Source: Streptomyces sp. DSM 15324 (GTDB lineage Bacteria > Actinomycetota > Actinomycetes > Streptomycetales > Streptomycetaceae). From it: a stretch of DNA of 64,000 nt. The stretch spans positions 124,001-188,000 of the forward strand of contig NZ_KQ949027.1 of assembly GCF_001514285.1 (NCBI RefSeq), given 5' to 3'. Positions 25,165 through 33,677 of this stretch are shown here, in pieces. Every line of letters begins with the position of its first letter. Position 1 is the stretch's first letter. Position numbers and translations under genes: made by a program. A model generated the notes under the pieces. It made no database searches. It saw nothing but the letters and a program-made list of their open reading frames with translations, and was not told where the DNA came from.

Positions 25165-27234
25165 TCAGCCGGAGGTGCCGAACGCGATCGCCAGGTACCC
25201 CTTGTCGCCGCCCGTGCCGGCGTCGGCGTAGGTGTCCGCAAGATACAGCCGGCCGTCGGAGTAGAGGATCTCCGAGTACTCGGGGGACATGTCGCTCTCC
25301 ATCTCCCGGGCGTCCTCGGAGTCCGTGTTCTCCAGCAGCGTGGTCTCCTTGAACGAGCCGCCGTCGATGCTGACGACCTGTCCGCCCTTGTCGTACGGCG
25401 GCTCCTTGTAGGCGATCACGTTGCCGCCGTCCATCCGCAGCGGGAAGAGCGTGTAGTCGGTGCCGGAGTCGGCGCGCTGGCCGGTCTGCTTGCCGGTGGC
25501 GAGGTCGAAGGCGACGATCGAGTTGCCGCGGGCGCCGTTGTCGTCGCGCTGCTCGGTCGCGACGTACAGCCGGTCGTTGCCGACGGTCAGGCCCGTGCAG
25601 GCCTCGGGTGTGTCGATGCTGTCGCACTCGGCCGCGTACTCGTCGCCCGGCGCGGAGATCCGGGTGCGCAGGGCTCCGGTCTTGTTGTCGATGGAGAAGA
25701 AGTCCGAGATGCCGCTGCCGTCACCGGCGCTGTCGCCGACGTCGGCGGCCACGACCAGCGGGTCCGTGGAGACCACGCCGACGTACTCGATGTCGGTGGC
25801 CATCTTGTACTCGGAGAGCACCTTCCCGGAGGCCGGGTCGATGGTCTGGATGTGCAGCTGCGGCGCGTCGTACGCCCCGCACTTGCGCACCGCCACCAGC
25901 TTGGCGCCGCCGCCGTAGCCGGCGTCGTAGCAGGTGTCCGAGGTCTTGGGCGCCCACAGCACCTTGCCGCTCGCGATGTCGAAGGCGGCGCCGCCGTCGG
26001 TGCTGCCCACGGCGACGGTGTTAGCGCTGACCGTCACGTTGTCGAAGTCGATCAGGGCGTCACCGGAGTTGACCGTCTTCGTCCACAGCTGTCTGCCCGC
26101 CTTGAGGTCGATCGCCGCGACCTGGGTGCAGCCGGCGGTGGAGTCCTTCGGGGGCATCTTCGGCTGGAACACGATCGCGGTGCGGCCGTCGTCGTTGGTC
26201 CGGCGGCTCGCCGCGCACACCGGGCCGGGCAGCTTCACCGTCCACAGCTTCGTGCCCTTGTCTCGGTCGTAGCCGACGATCTCGGCGACCCCGCTCTTCA
26301 CATACGCCTTGTCGGTCAGCCAGGAGCCGTCCACGGCCACGCTGTCGTCCTTGGCGACCGTGGGCATCGGCAGCTGGAAGAGGGCCTTGGCGCCCGGGTC
26401 GGAGGGCACCTTCTCGCTGCCCTCGGCGACCCCGCCCTTGTCGTCACCGCCGGTGCCGCCGCCGGTGCCGCCGGAGGCCGTGGGGGCGTCCTGCCCGCCG
26501 CCGGAGGACTGCGCGTACCAGACCCCGCCGCCGATGATCAGCGCGATCGCCGCGACCGCGGCGACGATGATCACCATCGAGGCGTTCATCCTCCGCCCGC
26601 CCGCCGGGGCGGCGGGCGCGATCGGCTGCATCGGCACGGTCATCGGCTGCCCGGGGTAGCCGTAGCCGGGCTGCTGCCCGTAGGGGCCCGGCGCGCCGTA
26701 CGGGGACGGCTGCTGGGGGGCGGCCCCGGGGTAGCCGTAACCGGGCTGGGGCTGCGGCGCGACGGCCGGGTAGCCGTAACCGGGCTGGGGCTGCGGCGCG
26801 ACGGCCGGGTAGCCGTAACCGGGCTGGGGCTGCGGGGGCGTCGGCTGCCCGTAGCCCGGCTGGGGCGCCGGCTGGGGCTGCGGACCTTGGGACGCCTGAG
26901 CCGCTTGAGCCGTCTGGGCCACCTGGGCCGCTTGGGACGCTTCGGACGCCTGGGCGTTCTTCCGGAGCTGGTCCGCCACCGCTGCCTGGTGCGGCATGGG
27001 GCCCCCGGGCGACTGGCTGAGTTGCGGGCCCTCGGGCGGGGCGGGCGGCGGCTCCGGCGGCCGAAACGGCGGGGCACCCGCGGGCGCGGGGTCCTGCGGT
27101 ACGGCGTCCTGCGGCGCGGGCGCCTGCGGTACGGCGTCCCGCGGTGCCGCGTCCTGCGGCGGTTCGGGCGGGCCGAAGGCACCCTGCTGCGGGGGCTGGT
27201 TCGGGGGAGAGGGCGGAGGCGGCGGCTGCGTCAT
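25165..27234 (-). CDS. PQQ-like beta-propeller membrane protein with Pro/Gln-rich N-terminus (paralogue 1)
   Basis: 689 residues from ATG 27234. The first 200 residues are cytoplasmic and low-complexity, rich in Pro, Gln, Gly and Tyr, with three copies of a 13-residue PQPQPGYGYPAVA-type unit. One transmembrane helix follows near 222-243 (ASMVIIVAAVAAIALIIGGGVWYA). The extracellular part, about 290-689, reads as a PQQ/BamB-like propeller: repeated blade endings such as VAAIDLKAGRQLWTKTV, AFDIASGKVLWAPK and IVAFDLATGKQTG. Several Cys pairs may form disulphides outside. Function not known; possibly a surface sensor or scaffold. The next gene upstream is a clear paralogue. Confidence 0.85.
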   Translation of the reverse strand: MTQPPPPPSPPNQPPQQGAFGPPEPPQDAAPRDAVPQAPAPQDAVPQDPAPAGAPPFRPPEPPPAPPEGPQLSQSPGGPMPHQAAVADQLRKNAQASEASQAAQVAQTAQAAQASQGPQPQPAPQPGYGQPTPPQPQPGYGYPAVAPQPQPGYGYPAVAPQPQPGYGYPGAAPQQPSPYGAPGPYGQQPGYGYPGQPMTVPMQPIAPAAPAGGRRMNASMVIIVAAVAAIALIIGGGVWYAQSSGGGQDAPTASGGTGGGTGGDDKGGVAEGSEKVPSDPGAKALFQLPMPTVAKDDSVAVDGSWLTDKAYVKSGVAEIVGYDRDKGTKLWTVKLPGPVCAASRRTNDDGRTAIVFQPKMPPKDSTAGCTQVAAIDLKAGRQLWTKTVNSGDALIDFDNVTVSANTVAVGSTDGGAAFDIASGKVLWAPKTSDTCYDAGYGGGAKLVAVRKCGAYDAPQLHIQTIDPASGKVLSEYKMATDIEYVGVVSTDPLVVAADVGDSAGDGSGISDFFSIDNKTGALRTRISAPGDEYAAECDSIDTPEACTGLTVGNDRLYVATEQRDDNGARGNSIVAFDLATGKQTGQRADSGTDYTLFPLRMDGGNVIAYKEPPYDKGGQVVSIDGGSFKETTLLENTDSEDAREMESDMSPEYSEILYSDGRLYLADTYADAGTGGDKGYLAIAFGTSG
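26729..26833. repeat. 39-base coding tandem repeat in the PQQ-propeller gene
   Basis: Two exact 39-base units (26729-26767, 26768-26806) and a partial third encode the 13-residue Pro/Gln/Gly/Tyr repeat. Unit length is a multiple of three, so copy number can change without frameshift. Confidence 0.85.
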
Positions 27235-27319
27235 GGTGTGGATTTCCTCGGCGGAGGCGGAACGCTCGGCGAAGCGCGGCGGGGGGACGACGGGACGGAA
27301 AGGGCGTGGAGGGGTCCGC

Positions 27320-29047
27320 TCACCTGCCGTAGGCGAGCATCAGCTTCTCCTTCCCGTCGTCCTCGCCGGTCAGCTGGGTGGAGGAGAGGTAGAGACGGCC
27401 GTCGGCCCAGGCGCGGTCGCCGCCCGAGAAGCCGTTCTCTAGGTCGACCGTGCCCGCGGGCAGCCGGAGCAGCGTCGCGGGGATGTGCGCGGATCCGGCC
27501 GTCGGGACGGACACCACGCGCCCGCCCGCGTCGGAGGACGGCTCGACGTACGCCACGAGCTTGCCGCTCCCGGTCGTCATCGGTGTCATCGGCTCGCCGG
27601 TGGGCGACTTCACGCGCCACTTCTCCTTGCCGGTGGAGAGGTCGATCGCGACGATCTCGTTGGCGGAGCCACTCGCGTCGGTGGGCAGGTAGAGCGTGTT
27701 CGCGTCGACCGCCGTGCCCAGGCAGCCGGTGAGGTCGCTGTCGAAGAGCGCCCAGCCGCACTGCGGGTCGAAGTCCTCGTCGACACCGACCTGCGAACGG
27801 AAGCCGCCGTCGGCCTTGAACGTCGAGATGTTCCAGCTGTTCTTGTCGTCGTTGGTGCTGTAGACGACGAGCGGGTCGAGGGAGTACACCCGCTCGACCT
27901 CCCAGCCCTTGTCGAGCTTGCGGGTCCACTTCGCCTTGCCGGTGGCCGCGTCCAGCTCCTTCAGCTCGACGTGTTCGTCGGCCTTCAGCGCGGCGCAGGA
28001 CGCCACCATGACCAGCCGGGTCCCGCCCGCGAACGCCTTGGGGAAGCAGGAGTCGCCGTACTTCTCGATGTCGTACAGCTTCTTGCCGGTGCGGGCGTCG
28101 TACGCCACCCCGGACTGCGAGCGGCCCACGACCAGCGTGTTCCCGGCGAGGGACAGCCCGATGTCGCTGCCGACGCTGTCGAAGAGCTGCCCGTCCGCGA
28201 CCTTGGCGGTCCAGCCCTTGGCGCCGGTGGCGAGGTCGATCTGCTGGAGCTGGTTGCACTGGGCGCGGTCGCTGACCCCGCTCATGTACGCGACGACGAT
28301 CTTGTCGTCGGCGGTCCTGTCGCGGGTGACCGAGCAGATCTTCTGAGGGAAGGTGACGGGGTCCCAGGCCGGCTTGCCGTCGACGACGCCGTACGCGACG
28401 ACCTCCTTGTAGGCGGCCTTGGCCGCCACCTTCGAGGTGATCCACATGCCGGGCGCGTCGGCGCCGTCGGCGGGGGCGTCCGGTGCCTCCTTGTACCAGA
28501 GCACCTTGGCCTCACCCGCCTTGCGGCCCGCGTTGAGGTCCTGCGGGTCGGCACCGCCGTCTCCGCTGCCGTCGCCGGGGTTGACCGGGCTGTCGCTCGC
28601 GCCCTTGTGGTCCTCGCTCGCGTCGGCGACCGGCTTGCCGCCGTCGTCGCCGCCGCGGGTGACCGCGAAGACGACCCCGCCGATCACCAGGAGCGCGGCG
28701 ACCGCGGCGGCCACGACCATCGCGGTGCGCCCCTTGTAGGGGCCCCGCGAGCCGGGGCCGGGCGGCGGGGTGCCGGGGGCGCCGGGGAACAGGGGCGGGC
28801 CGGGCGGCTGGCCGTACCCCGGCTGGGGCTGCGGGGCGTACGGGCCGGCGGGCGGTCCGTAGGGTCCCGGCTGCTGCCCGTACGGCCCCTGCGGCTGGGG
28901 CGGTCCGTACGGTCCCGGTGCGGCCGGCGGGCCGTAGGGTCCCGCCTGCTGCGGATAGCCGTACCCGGGCGCCTCCTGCGGGCGGGGCGGCATCTGCGGT
29001 GCTCCGAAACCGCCCTGCTGCGGCGGCTGATCAGGCGGCTGGGCCAT
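27320..29047 (-). CDS. PQQ-like beta-propeller membrane protein (paralogue 2)
   Basis: 575 residues from ATG 29047, chosen for the GGGGGAAG ribosome site 5-12 bases upstream. Same plan as its downstream neighbour: a Pro/Gly/Gln/Tyr-rich cytoplasmic region with repeated PYGPP/YGQQPGPYG units (about 1-105), a transmembrane helix near 113-132 (TAMVVAAAVAALLVIGGVVFAV), and an extracellular propeller with blades ending like LQQIDLATGAKGWTAKV, AYDARTGKKLYDI and IVAIDLSTGKEKWRV. 85 bases separate the two genes, so they are probably one transcript that arose by duplication. No enzymatic residues identified. Confidence 0.87.
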   Translation of the reverse strand: MAQPPDQPPQQGGFGAPQMPPRPQEAPGYGYPQQAGPYGPPAAPGPYGPPQPQGPYGQQPGPYGPPAGPYAPQPQPGYGQPPGPPLFPGAPGTPPPGPGSRGPYKGRTAMVVAAAVAALLVIGGVVFAVTRGGDDGGKPVADASEDHKGASDSPVNPGDGSGDGGADPQDLNAGRKAGEAKVLWYKEAPDAPADGADAPGMWITSKVAAKAAYKEVVAYGVVDGKPAWDPVTFPQKICSVTRDRTADDKIVVAYMSGVSDRAQCNQLQQIDLATGAKGWTAKVADGQLFDSVGSDIGLSLAGNTLVVGRSQSGVAYDARTGKKLYDIEKYGDSCFPKAFAGGTRLVMVASCAALKADEHVELKELDAATGKAKWTRKLDKGWEVERVYSLDPLVVYSTNDDKNSWNISTFKADGGFRSQVGVDEDFDPQCGWALFDSDLTGCLGTAVDANTLYLPTDASGSANEIVAIDLSTGKEKWRVKSPTGEPMTPMTTGSGKLVAYVEPSSDAGGRVVSVPTAGSAHIPATLLRLPAGTVDLENGFSGGDRAWADGRLYLSSTQLTGEDDGKEKLMLAYGR

Positions 29048-29112
29048 CAGCGTCTTCCCCCTTGTCACTGATTTTTGGCCAGCCCTTTGTATCACCTGGC
29101 CGGTACACCGAA

Positions 29113-29155
29113 ACGGCCCGGATCCGCCCCTGTACCCAAGGGAGGACCGGGCCGT
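29113..29155. terminator. Terminator hairpin downstream of the ABC-F gene
   Basis: ACGGCCCGGATCC (29113-29125) pairs with GGACCGGGCCGT (29144-29155) with one bulged base, between the ABC-F stop at 29214 and the next gene's start region. Confidence 0.75.
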
Positions 29156-29213
29156 GATGCGGTTGTTATGCGCCTTCACGCCCCCTTCACGGGGTCCACG
29201 CGCGCGTGAAGTC

Positions 29214-31022
29214 CTACGCGTCCTCGGCGAGTTCCAGCCAGCGCAGCTCGAGGTCCTCCCGCTCCCCGGCCAGCCCGCGCAGTTCCGCGTCGAGTTCGGC
29301 GACCTTCGCGAAGTCGGTGGCGTGGTCGGCGATCCGGGTGTGCAGCTGCGTCTCGCGCTCGGAGATCTTGTCCAACTGGCGTTCGATCCGCTGGAGTTCC
29401 TTCTTGGCGGCGCGCTGGTCGGCGGCGCTCTTCTCGGTCGTGGCCGGCTTCGGCGCGGCGGCCGGGGCGGAGGCGGCCGCGGCCTCCTCCATGCGTGCGC
29501 GGCGCTCCAGGTACTCGTCGATCCCGCGCGGCAGCATCCGCAGCGTGGCGTCGCCGAGGAGGGCGAACACCCGGTCGGTGGTGCGCTCGACGAAGAACCG
29601 GTCGTGGGAGATGACGATCATCGAACCGGGCCAGCCGTCGAGGAGATCCTCGAGCTGGGTGAGGGTCTCGATGTCGAGGTCGTTGGTGGGCTCGTCGAGG
29701 AAGAGGACGTTCGGCTCGTCCATCAGCAGCCGCAGCAGCTGGAGCCGGCGGCGCTCACCGCCGGAGAGGTCACCGACGGGCGTCCACTGCTTCTCCTTGT
29801 TGAAGCCGAACGTCTCGCACAGCTGACCGGCCGTCATCTCGCGTCCCTTGCCGAGGTCGACGCGCTCACGCACCCGCTGGACGGCCTCCAGGACCCGCAG
29901 GTTCGGGTCGAGTTCGCCGACCTCCTGGGAGAGGTAGGCGAGCTTCACGGTCTTGCCGACGGCGACCCGGCCGCCCGCGGGCTGGGTCTCGCCCTCGGTG
30001 CGCCACGCCTCGGCCATGGCGCGCAGCAGGGAGGTCTTGCCGGCGCCGTTGACGCCGACCAGGCCGATGCGGTCGCCGGGGCCGAGCTGCCAGGTGACGT
30101 GCTTGAGCAGCACCTTGGGGCCGGCCTGCACGGAGACGTCTTCGAGGTCGAAGACGGTCTTGCCGAGCCGCGAGGACGCGAACTTCATCAGCTCACTGCT
30201 GTCCCGGGGCGGCGGCACGTCCTTGATCAGCTCGTTGGCGGCCTCGACGCGGAAGCGCGGCTTCGAGGTGCGTGCGGGGGCGCCGCGCCGCAGCCAGGCC
30301 AGCTCCTTGCGGACCAGGTTCTGCCGCTTGACCTCCTCGGTCGCGGCGATCCGCTCCCGCTCCGCGCGCGCGAAGACGTAGTCGGAGTAGCCGCCCTCGT
30401 ACTCGTGGACGTCACCGCGCTGGACGTCCCACATGCGCGTGCAGACCTGGTCGAGGAACCAGCGGTCGTGGGTGACGCAGACGAGCGCCGAGCGGCGGGC
30501 CCGCAGGTGGCGGGCGAGCCAGGAGATGCCCTCGACGTCGAGGTGGTTGGTCGGCTCGTCGAGGACGATCATGTCCTGTTCCTCGATGAGCAGCTTGGCG
30601 AGCGCGATCCGGCGGCGCTCACCACCGGAGAGCGGCCCGATGACGGTGTCGAGCCCCTGTGGGAACCCGGGCAGGTCGAGGCCGCCGAACAGGCCGGTCA
30701 GCACGTCCCTGACCTTGGCGTTGCCCGCCCACTCGTGGTCGGCCATGTCCCGGATGACCTCGTGCCGCACGGTCGCGGCCGGGTCGAGCGAGTCGTGCTG
30801 GGTGAGGACGCCCATGCGCAGCCCGCCCAGGTGGGTGACCCGCCCGGAGTCGGCCTCCTCCAGTTTGGCGAGCATCCGGATCAGGGTGGTCTTGCCGTCG
30901 CCGTTGCGGCCGACGACCCCGATCCGGTCCCCTTCGGACACGCCGAGCGAGATGCCGTCGAGGAGGGTACGGGTGCCGTACACCTTGCTGACGTTCTCGA
31001 CATTGACCAGGTTGACGGCCAT
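29214..31022 (-). CDS. ABC-F family ATPase (duplicated ATP-binding cassettes)
   Basis: 602 residues from ATG 31022, with AGGAGA six bases upstream. Soluble ABC-F protein with no membrane domain. Cassette 1: Walker A GRNGDGKTT near 39-47, signature LSGGERRRIALAKLL and Walker B MIVLDEPTNHLD near 155-185. Cassette 2: Walker A GVNGAGKTS near 340, signature LSGGERRRLQLLRLL and VLFLDEPTNDLD near 445-475. The linker and the C-terminal coiled coil (KKELQRIERQLDKISERETQLHTRI) fit the Uup-like branch of ribosome-associated ABC-F proteins. Such proteins rescue or protect ribosomes; an antibiotic-resistance role is possible but not indicated by neighbours. Confidence 0.93.
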   Translation of the reverse strand: MAVNLVNVENVSKVYGTRTLLDGISLGVSEGDRIGVVGRNGDGKTTLIRMLAKLEEADSGRVTHLGGLRMGVLTQHDSLDPAATVRHEVIRDMADHEWAGNAKVRDVLTGLFGGLDLPGFPQGLDTVIGPLSGGERRRIALAKLLIEEQDMIVLDEPTNHLDVEGISWLARHLRARRSALVCVTHDRWFLDQVCTRMWDVQRGDVHEYEGGYSDYVFARAERERIAATEEVKRQNLVRKELAWLRRGAPARTSKPRFRVEAANELIKDVPPPRDSSELMKFASSRLGKTVFDLEDVSVQAGPKVLLKHVTWQLGPGDRIGLVGVNGAGKTSLLRAMAEAWRTEGETQPAGGRVAVGKTVKLAYLSQEVGELDPNLRVLEAVQRVRERVDLGKGREMTAGQLCETFGFNKEKQWTPVGDLSGGERRRLQLLRLLMDEPNVLFLDEPTNDLDIETLTQLEDLLDGWPGSMIVISHDRFFVERTTDRVFALLGDATLRMLPRGIDEYLERRARMEEAAAASAPAAAPKPATTEKSAADQRAAKKELQRIERQLDKISERETQLHTRIADHATDFAKVAELDAELRGLAGEREDLELRWLELAEDA

Positions 31023-31181
31023 TTCTCTCCTGCGCATGGGGGTCGGTCAGCCTTCTAGCGTAGGGCCTGCGGGGTGAGGGACGGGGCGCGAGGGTTTCGT
31101 CACTCTTTGTGATGACGTGATCGGGATACGGCCGCTACCGTGGAAGAGCAGACCCCAGGATCTTGCTCCATGGGAGGAACC

Positions 31182-31799
31182 TTGACCGCCGAGCCGATCT
31201 CCGAGGCCACAGAGCCCGTCGCCGAGCCGACCTCACGGTGGCCGGTGCCTCCGGCGGACGGCTGGTACGTGGACGACCTGTTCACCCTGCCCGATCTCCC
31301 GCCGCACACCCAATTGATCGACGGGAGCCTGGTCTTCGTGAGCCCGCAGCGTCGTTTCCATGCCAACGTGATCGACCTGTTGGTCACCGGCCTGCGCCAG
31401 GACCTGCCGAGCGAGTTCAGAGTCGGTCGGGAAATGACCGTCGTTCTGGACAAGCGCAACGGTCCCGAGCCCGATGTCAGCGTGATCCTCTCGGAGGCCG
31501 TCTCCGGACCGGACCAGACGAGCTTCGAGGCCAAGGACGTGGTCCTGGCCATCGAGGTCGTCTCCCCGGAGTCGGAATCCCGCGACCGCACGACCAAGCC
31601 CCACAAATACGCCCGCGCCGGCATCGAGAACTTCTGGCGCGTCGAGGAGTACGGCCGTACCGGCAAGCCCGTCGTCCACGTCTACGAACTCGACCCGGTG
31701 ACCGGGACCTACGTCCACGCGGGCATGCACCACAACCGCGTCAAGGTCGAGAAGCCGTACCCCGTCGACATCGACCTGACCGCCATCGACGAACTCTGA
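31182..31799 (+). CDS. Uma2-family (DUF820) restriction-endonuclease-like protein
   Basis: 205 residues from TTG 31182, preceded by GGAGG at a good distance; ATG 31170 and GTG 31140 are in-frame alternatives. Uma2 proteins share the PD-(D/E)xK nuclease fold. Visible core: LIDGSLVFVSPQ near 33-44 (first Glu/Asp-bearing strand), GPEPDVSVIL near 98-107 and VVLAIEVVSPESESRDRTTKPHKYARAGI near 121-149 with the catalytic E and downstream K. The family is numerous in Streptomyces and cyanobacteria, and its function is not established. Stands alone, divergent from the ABC-F gene. Confidence 0.87.
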   Translation: MTAEPISEATEPVAEPTSRWPVPPADGWYVDDLFTLPDLPPHTQLIDGSLVFVSPQRRFHANVIDLLVTGLRQDLPSEFRVGREMTVVLDKRNGPEPDVSVILSEAVSGPDQTSFEAKDVVLAIEVVSPESESRDRTTKPHKYARAGIENFWRVEEYGRTGKPVVHVYELDPVTGTYVHAGMHHNRVKVEKPYPVDIDLTAIDEL

Positions 31800-31812
31800 G
31801 GCGGAGCGGACC

Positions 31813-32706
31813 TCAGCGCACCGTCGCCCCCGCCGCCGGCGCCGTCGCCACCCGCACCGTGCGGCAGGTGCCGGACGCGCGCAGGGCCTCGGCCACCGTC
31901 CCGGCCGATCCCGGGTCCCGCACGAGGAAGGCCGTCGTCGGCCCCGAGCCCGACACCAGCGCCGCCAGCGCGCCCGCCCCGCGTCCCGCCGCCAGCGTGT
32001 CGGCCAGCTCGGGGAAGAGGGAGAGCGCGGCGGGCTGGAGGTCGTTGGAGACCGTCGCGGCGAGCGCGTCGGGGTCACCGGCGGCCAGGGCGTCGAGCAG
32101 CGCCTCGGAGGCGACCGGCTCGGGGATGTCCCGCCCCTCGGCGAGGCGGTCGAACTCACGGAAGACGGCCGGCGTCGACAGCCCCCGCTCGGCCATCGCG
32201 AACACCCAGTGGAAGGTGCCGCCCACCTCCAGCGGCGTCAGCTTCTCGCCGCGCCCGGTGCCGAGGGCCGCGCCGCCGACCAGGCTGAACGGGACGTCGC
32301 TGCCCAGCTCGGCGCAGATGTCGAGGAGTTCACCGCGGGGCGCGCCGATGCCCCACAGCGTGTCGCAGGCGAGCAGCGCGCCCGCGCCGTCCGCGCTGCC
32401 GCCCGCCATGCCGCCGGCCACCGGGATGTCCTTGGCGATGTGGAGGTGGACGCGGGCGTCACGGTCGTGCCGCTCGGCGAGGGCGAGCGCGGCGCGGGCG
32501 GCGAGGTTCGTGCGGTCCAGGGGGACCTGGGCGGCGTCCGGGCCCTCGCAGGTGACGCGGAGTTCGTCGGCCGGGGTCACCGTGATCTCGTCGTACAGGC
32601 CGACGGCCAGGAACACGTTCGCCAGGTCGTGGAAGCCGTCCGGGCGCGCCGCGCCGACCGCGAGCTGGACGTTGACCTTGGCCGGCACGCGGACGGTGAC
32701 GCTCAC
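31813..32706 (-). CDS. ispE: 4-diphosphocytidyl-2-C-methyl-D-erythritol kinase
   Basis: 297 residues from GTG 32706, overlapping the stop of rsmA by four bases. Phosphorylates CDP-methylerythritol in the MEP route to isoprenoids. GHMP-kinase motifs: PAKVNVQLAVGAARPDGFHDL at 8-28 with the catalytic-site Lys and His, IPVAGGMAGGSADGAGALLA near 96-115 (ATP loop), LGSDVPFSLVGGAALGTGRGE near 135-155 with catalytic Asp, and VSGSGPTTAFLV near 262. Normal length. The order rpfB-rsmA-ispE is conserved in actinobacteria. Confidence 0.96.
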   Translation of the reverse strand: MSVTVRVPAKVNVQLAVGAARPDGFHDLANVFLAVGLYDEITVTPADELRVTCEGPDAAQVPLDRTNLAARAALALAERHDRDARVHLHIAKDIPVAGGMAGGSADGAGALLACDTLWGIGAPRGELLDICAELGSDVPFSLVGGAALGTGRGEKLTPLEVGGTFHWVFAMAERGLSTPAVFREFDRLAEGRDIPEPVASEALLDALAAGDPDALAATVSNDLQPAALSLFPELADTLAAGRGAGALAALVSGSGPTTAFLVRDPGSAGTVAEALRASGTCRTVRVATAPAAGATVR

Positions 32707-33644
32707 TCTGCGTTCTCCCTCTCGGAGGCCGTGCGCTCGGAGTCCTTGCTCTCGGAGTCCTTGCTCTCGGCGACCTGGCTCTCGGAGACCTTGTTCTCGG
32801 CGATCCGGGCGAACTCCTCGACGGTCAGCGACTCGCCGCGCGCCTGCGGGGACACCCCGGCCGCGACCAGCGCCGCCTCGGCCGCCGCCGCCGAACCCGC
32901 CCAGCCGGCGAGCGCCGCGCGCAGGGTCTTGCGCCGCTGGGCGAAGGCCGCGTCGACGACGGCGAACACCTCCGCCCTGGACGCCTCGGTCTTCAGCGGC
33001 TCGGTGCGGCGGACGAGCGAGACGAGCCCGCTGTCGACGTTCGGGGCCGGCCAGAACACATTGCGGCCGATGGCACCGGCTCGCTTGACCTCGGCGTACC
33101 AGTTCGCCTTGACGGACGGGACGCCGTACACCTTCGAGCCGGGCGTGGCGGCGAGGCGGTCGGCGACCTCGGACTGGACCATGACGAGGGTGCGGTCGAT
33201 GCTCGGGAAGGTGGCGAGCATGTGCAGCAGGACGGGCACGGCCACGTTGTAGGGGAGGTTCGCGACCAGCGCGGTGGGGGCCGGGCCGGGCAGCTCGGTG
33301 ACGTGCATCGCGTCGGAGTGCACCAGCGCGAACCGCTCTGCACGCTGTGGCATGCGCGCCGTGATCGTCGCGGGCAGGGCGGCGGCCAGGACGTCGTCGA
33401 TCTCGACGGCGGTGACCCGGTCGGCGACCTCCAGCAGGGCGAGCGTGAGGGAGCCGAGCCCCGGGCCGACCTCGACGACCACGTCGTCGGGGCGGACCTG
33501 CGCGGTACGGACGATACGGCGGACCGTGTTCGCGTCGATCACGAAGTTCTGGCCGCGCTGCTTGGTGGGGCGCACGCCGAGGACCGCCGCGAGTTCACGG
33601 ATGTCGGCGGGGCCGAGGAGGGCGTCGGGGGTGGGGCTGCTCAC
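32703..33644 (-). CDS. rsmA: 16S rRNA dimethyladenosine transferase (KsgA)
   Basis: 313 residues from ATG/GTG region 33644. Dimethylates A1518 and A1519 (E. coli numbering) near the 3' end of 16S rRNA during small-subunit maturation; loss gives kasugamycin resistance. Motifs: GQNFVIDANTVRRIV near 34-48, VVEVGPGLGSLTLALLE near 57-73 (SAM loop), NLPYNVAVPVLLHML near 129-143 (NLPY catalytic motif) and FWPAPNVDSGLVSL near 203. The last 40 residues form an unusual polar tail with repeated SES/KDSE units encoded by 15-base repeats near 32729-32795. Confidence 0.96.
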   Translation of the reverse strand: MSSPTPDALLGPADIRELAAVLGVRPTKQRGQNFVIDANTVRRIVRTAQVRPDDVVVEVGPGLGSLTLALLEVADRVTAVEIDDVLAAALPATITARMPQRAERFALVHSDAMHVTELPGPAPTALVANLPYNVAVPVLLHMLATFPSIDRTLVMVQSEVADRLAATPGSKVYGVPSVKANWYAEVKRAGAIGRNVFWPAPNVDSGLVSLVRRTEPLKTEASRAEVFAVVDAAFAQRRKTLRAALAGWAGSAAAAEAALVAAGVSPQARGESLTVEEFARIAENKVSESQVAESKDSESKDSERTASERENAE

Positions 33645-33677
33645 GGGACAAGGGTACGGGGGCCGGGCGGGCGGTCC

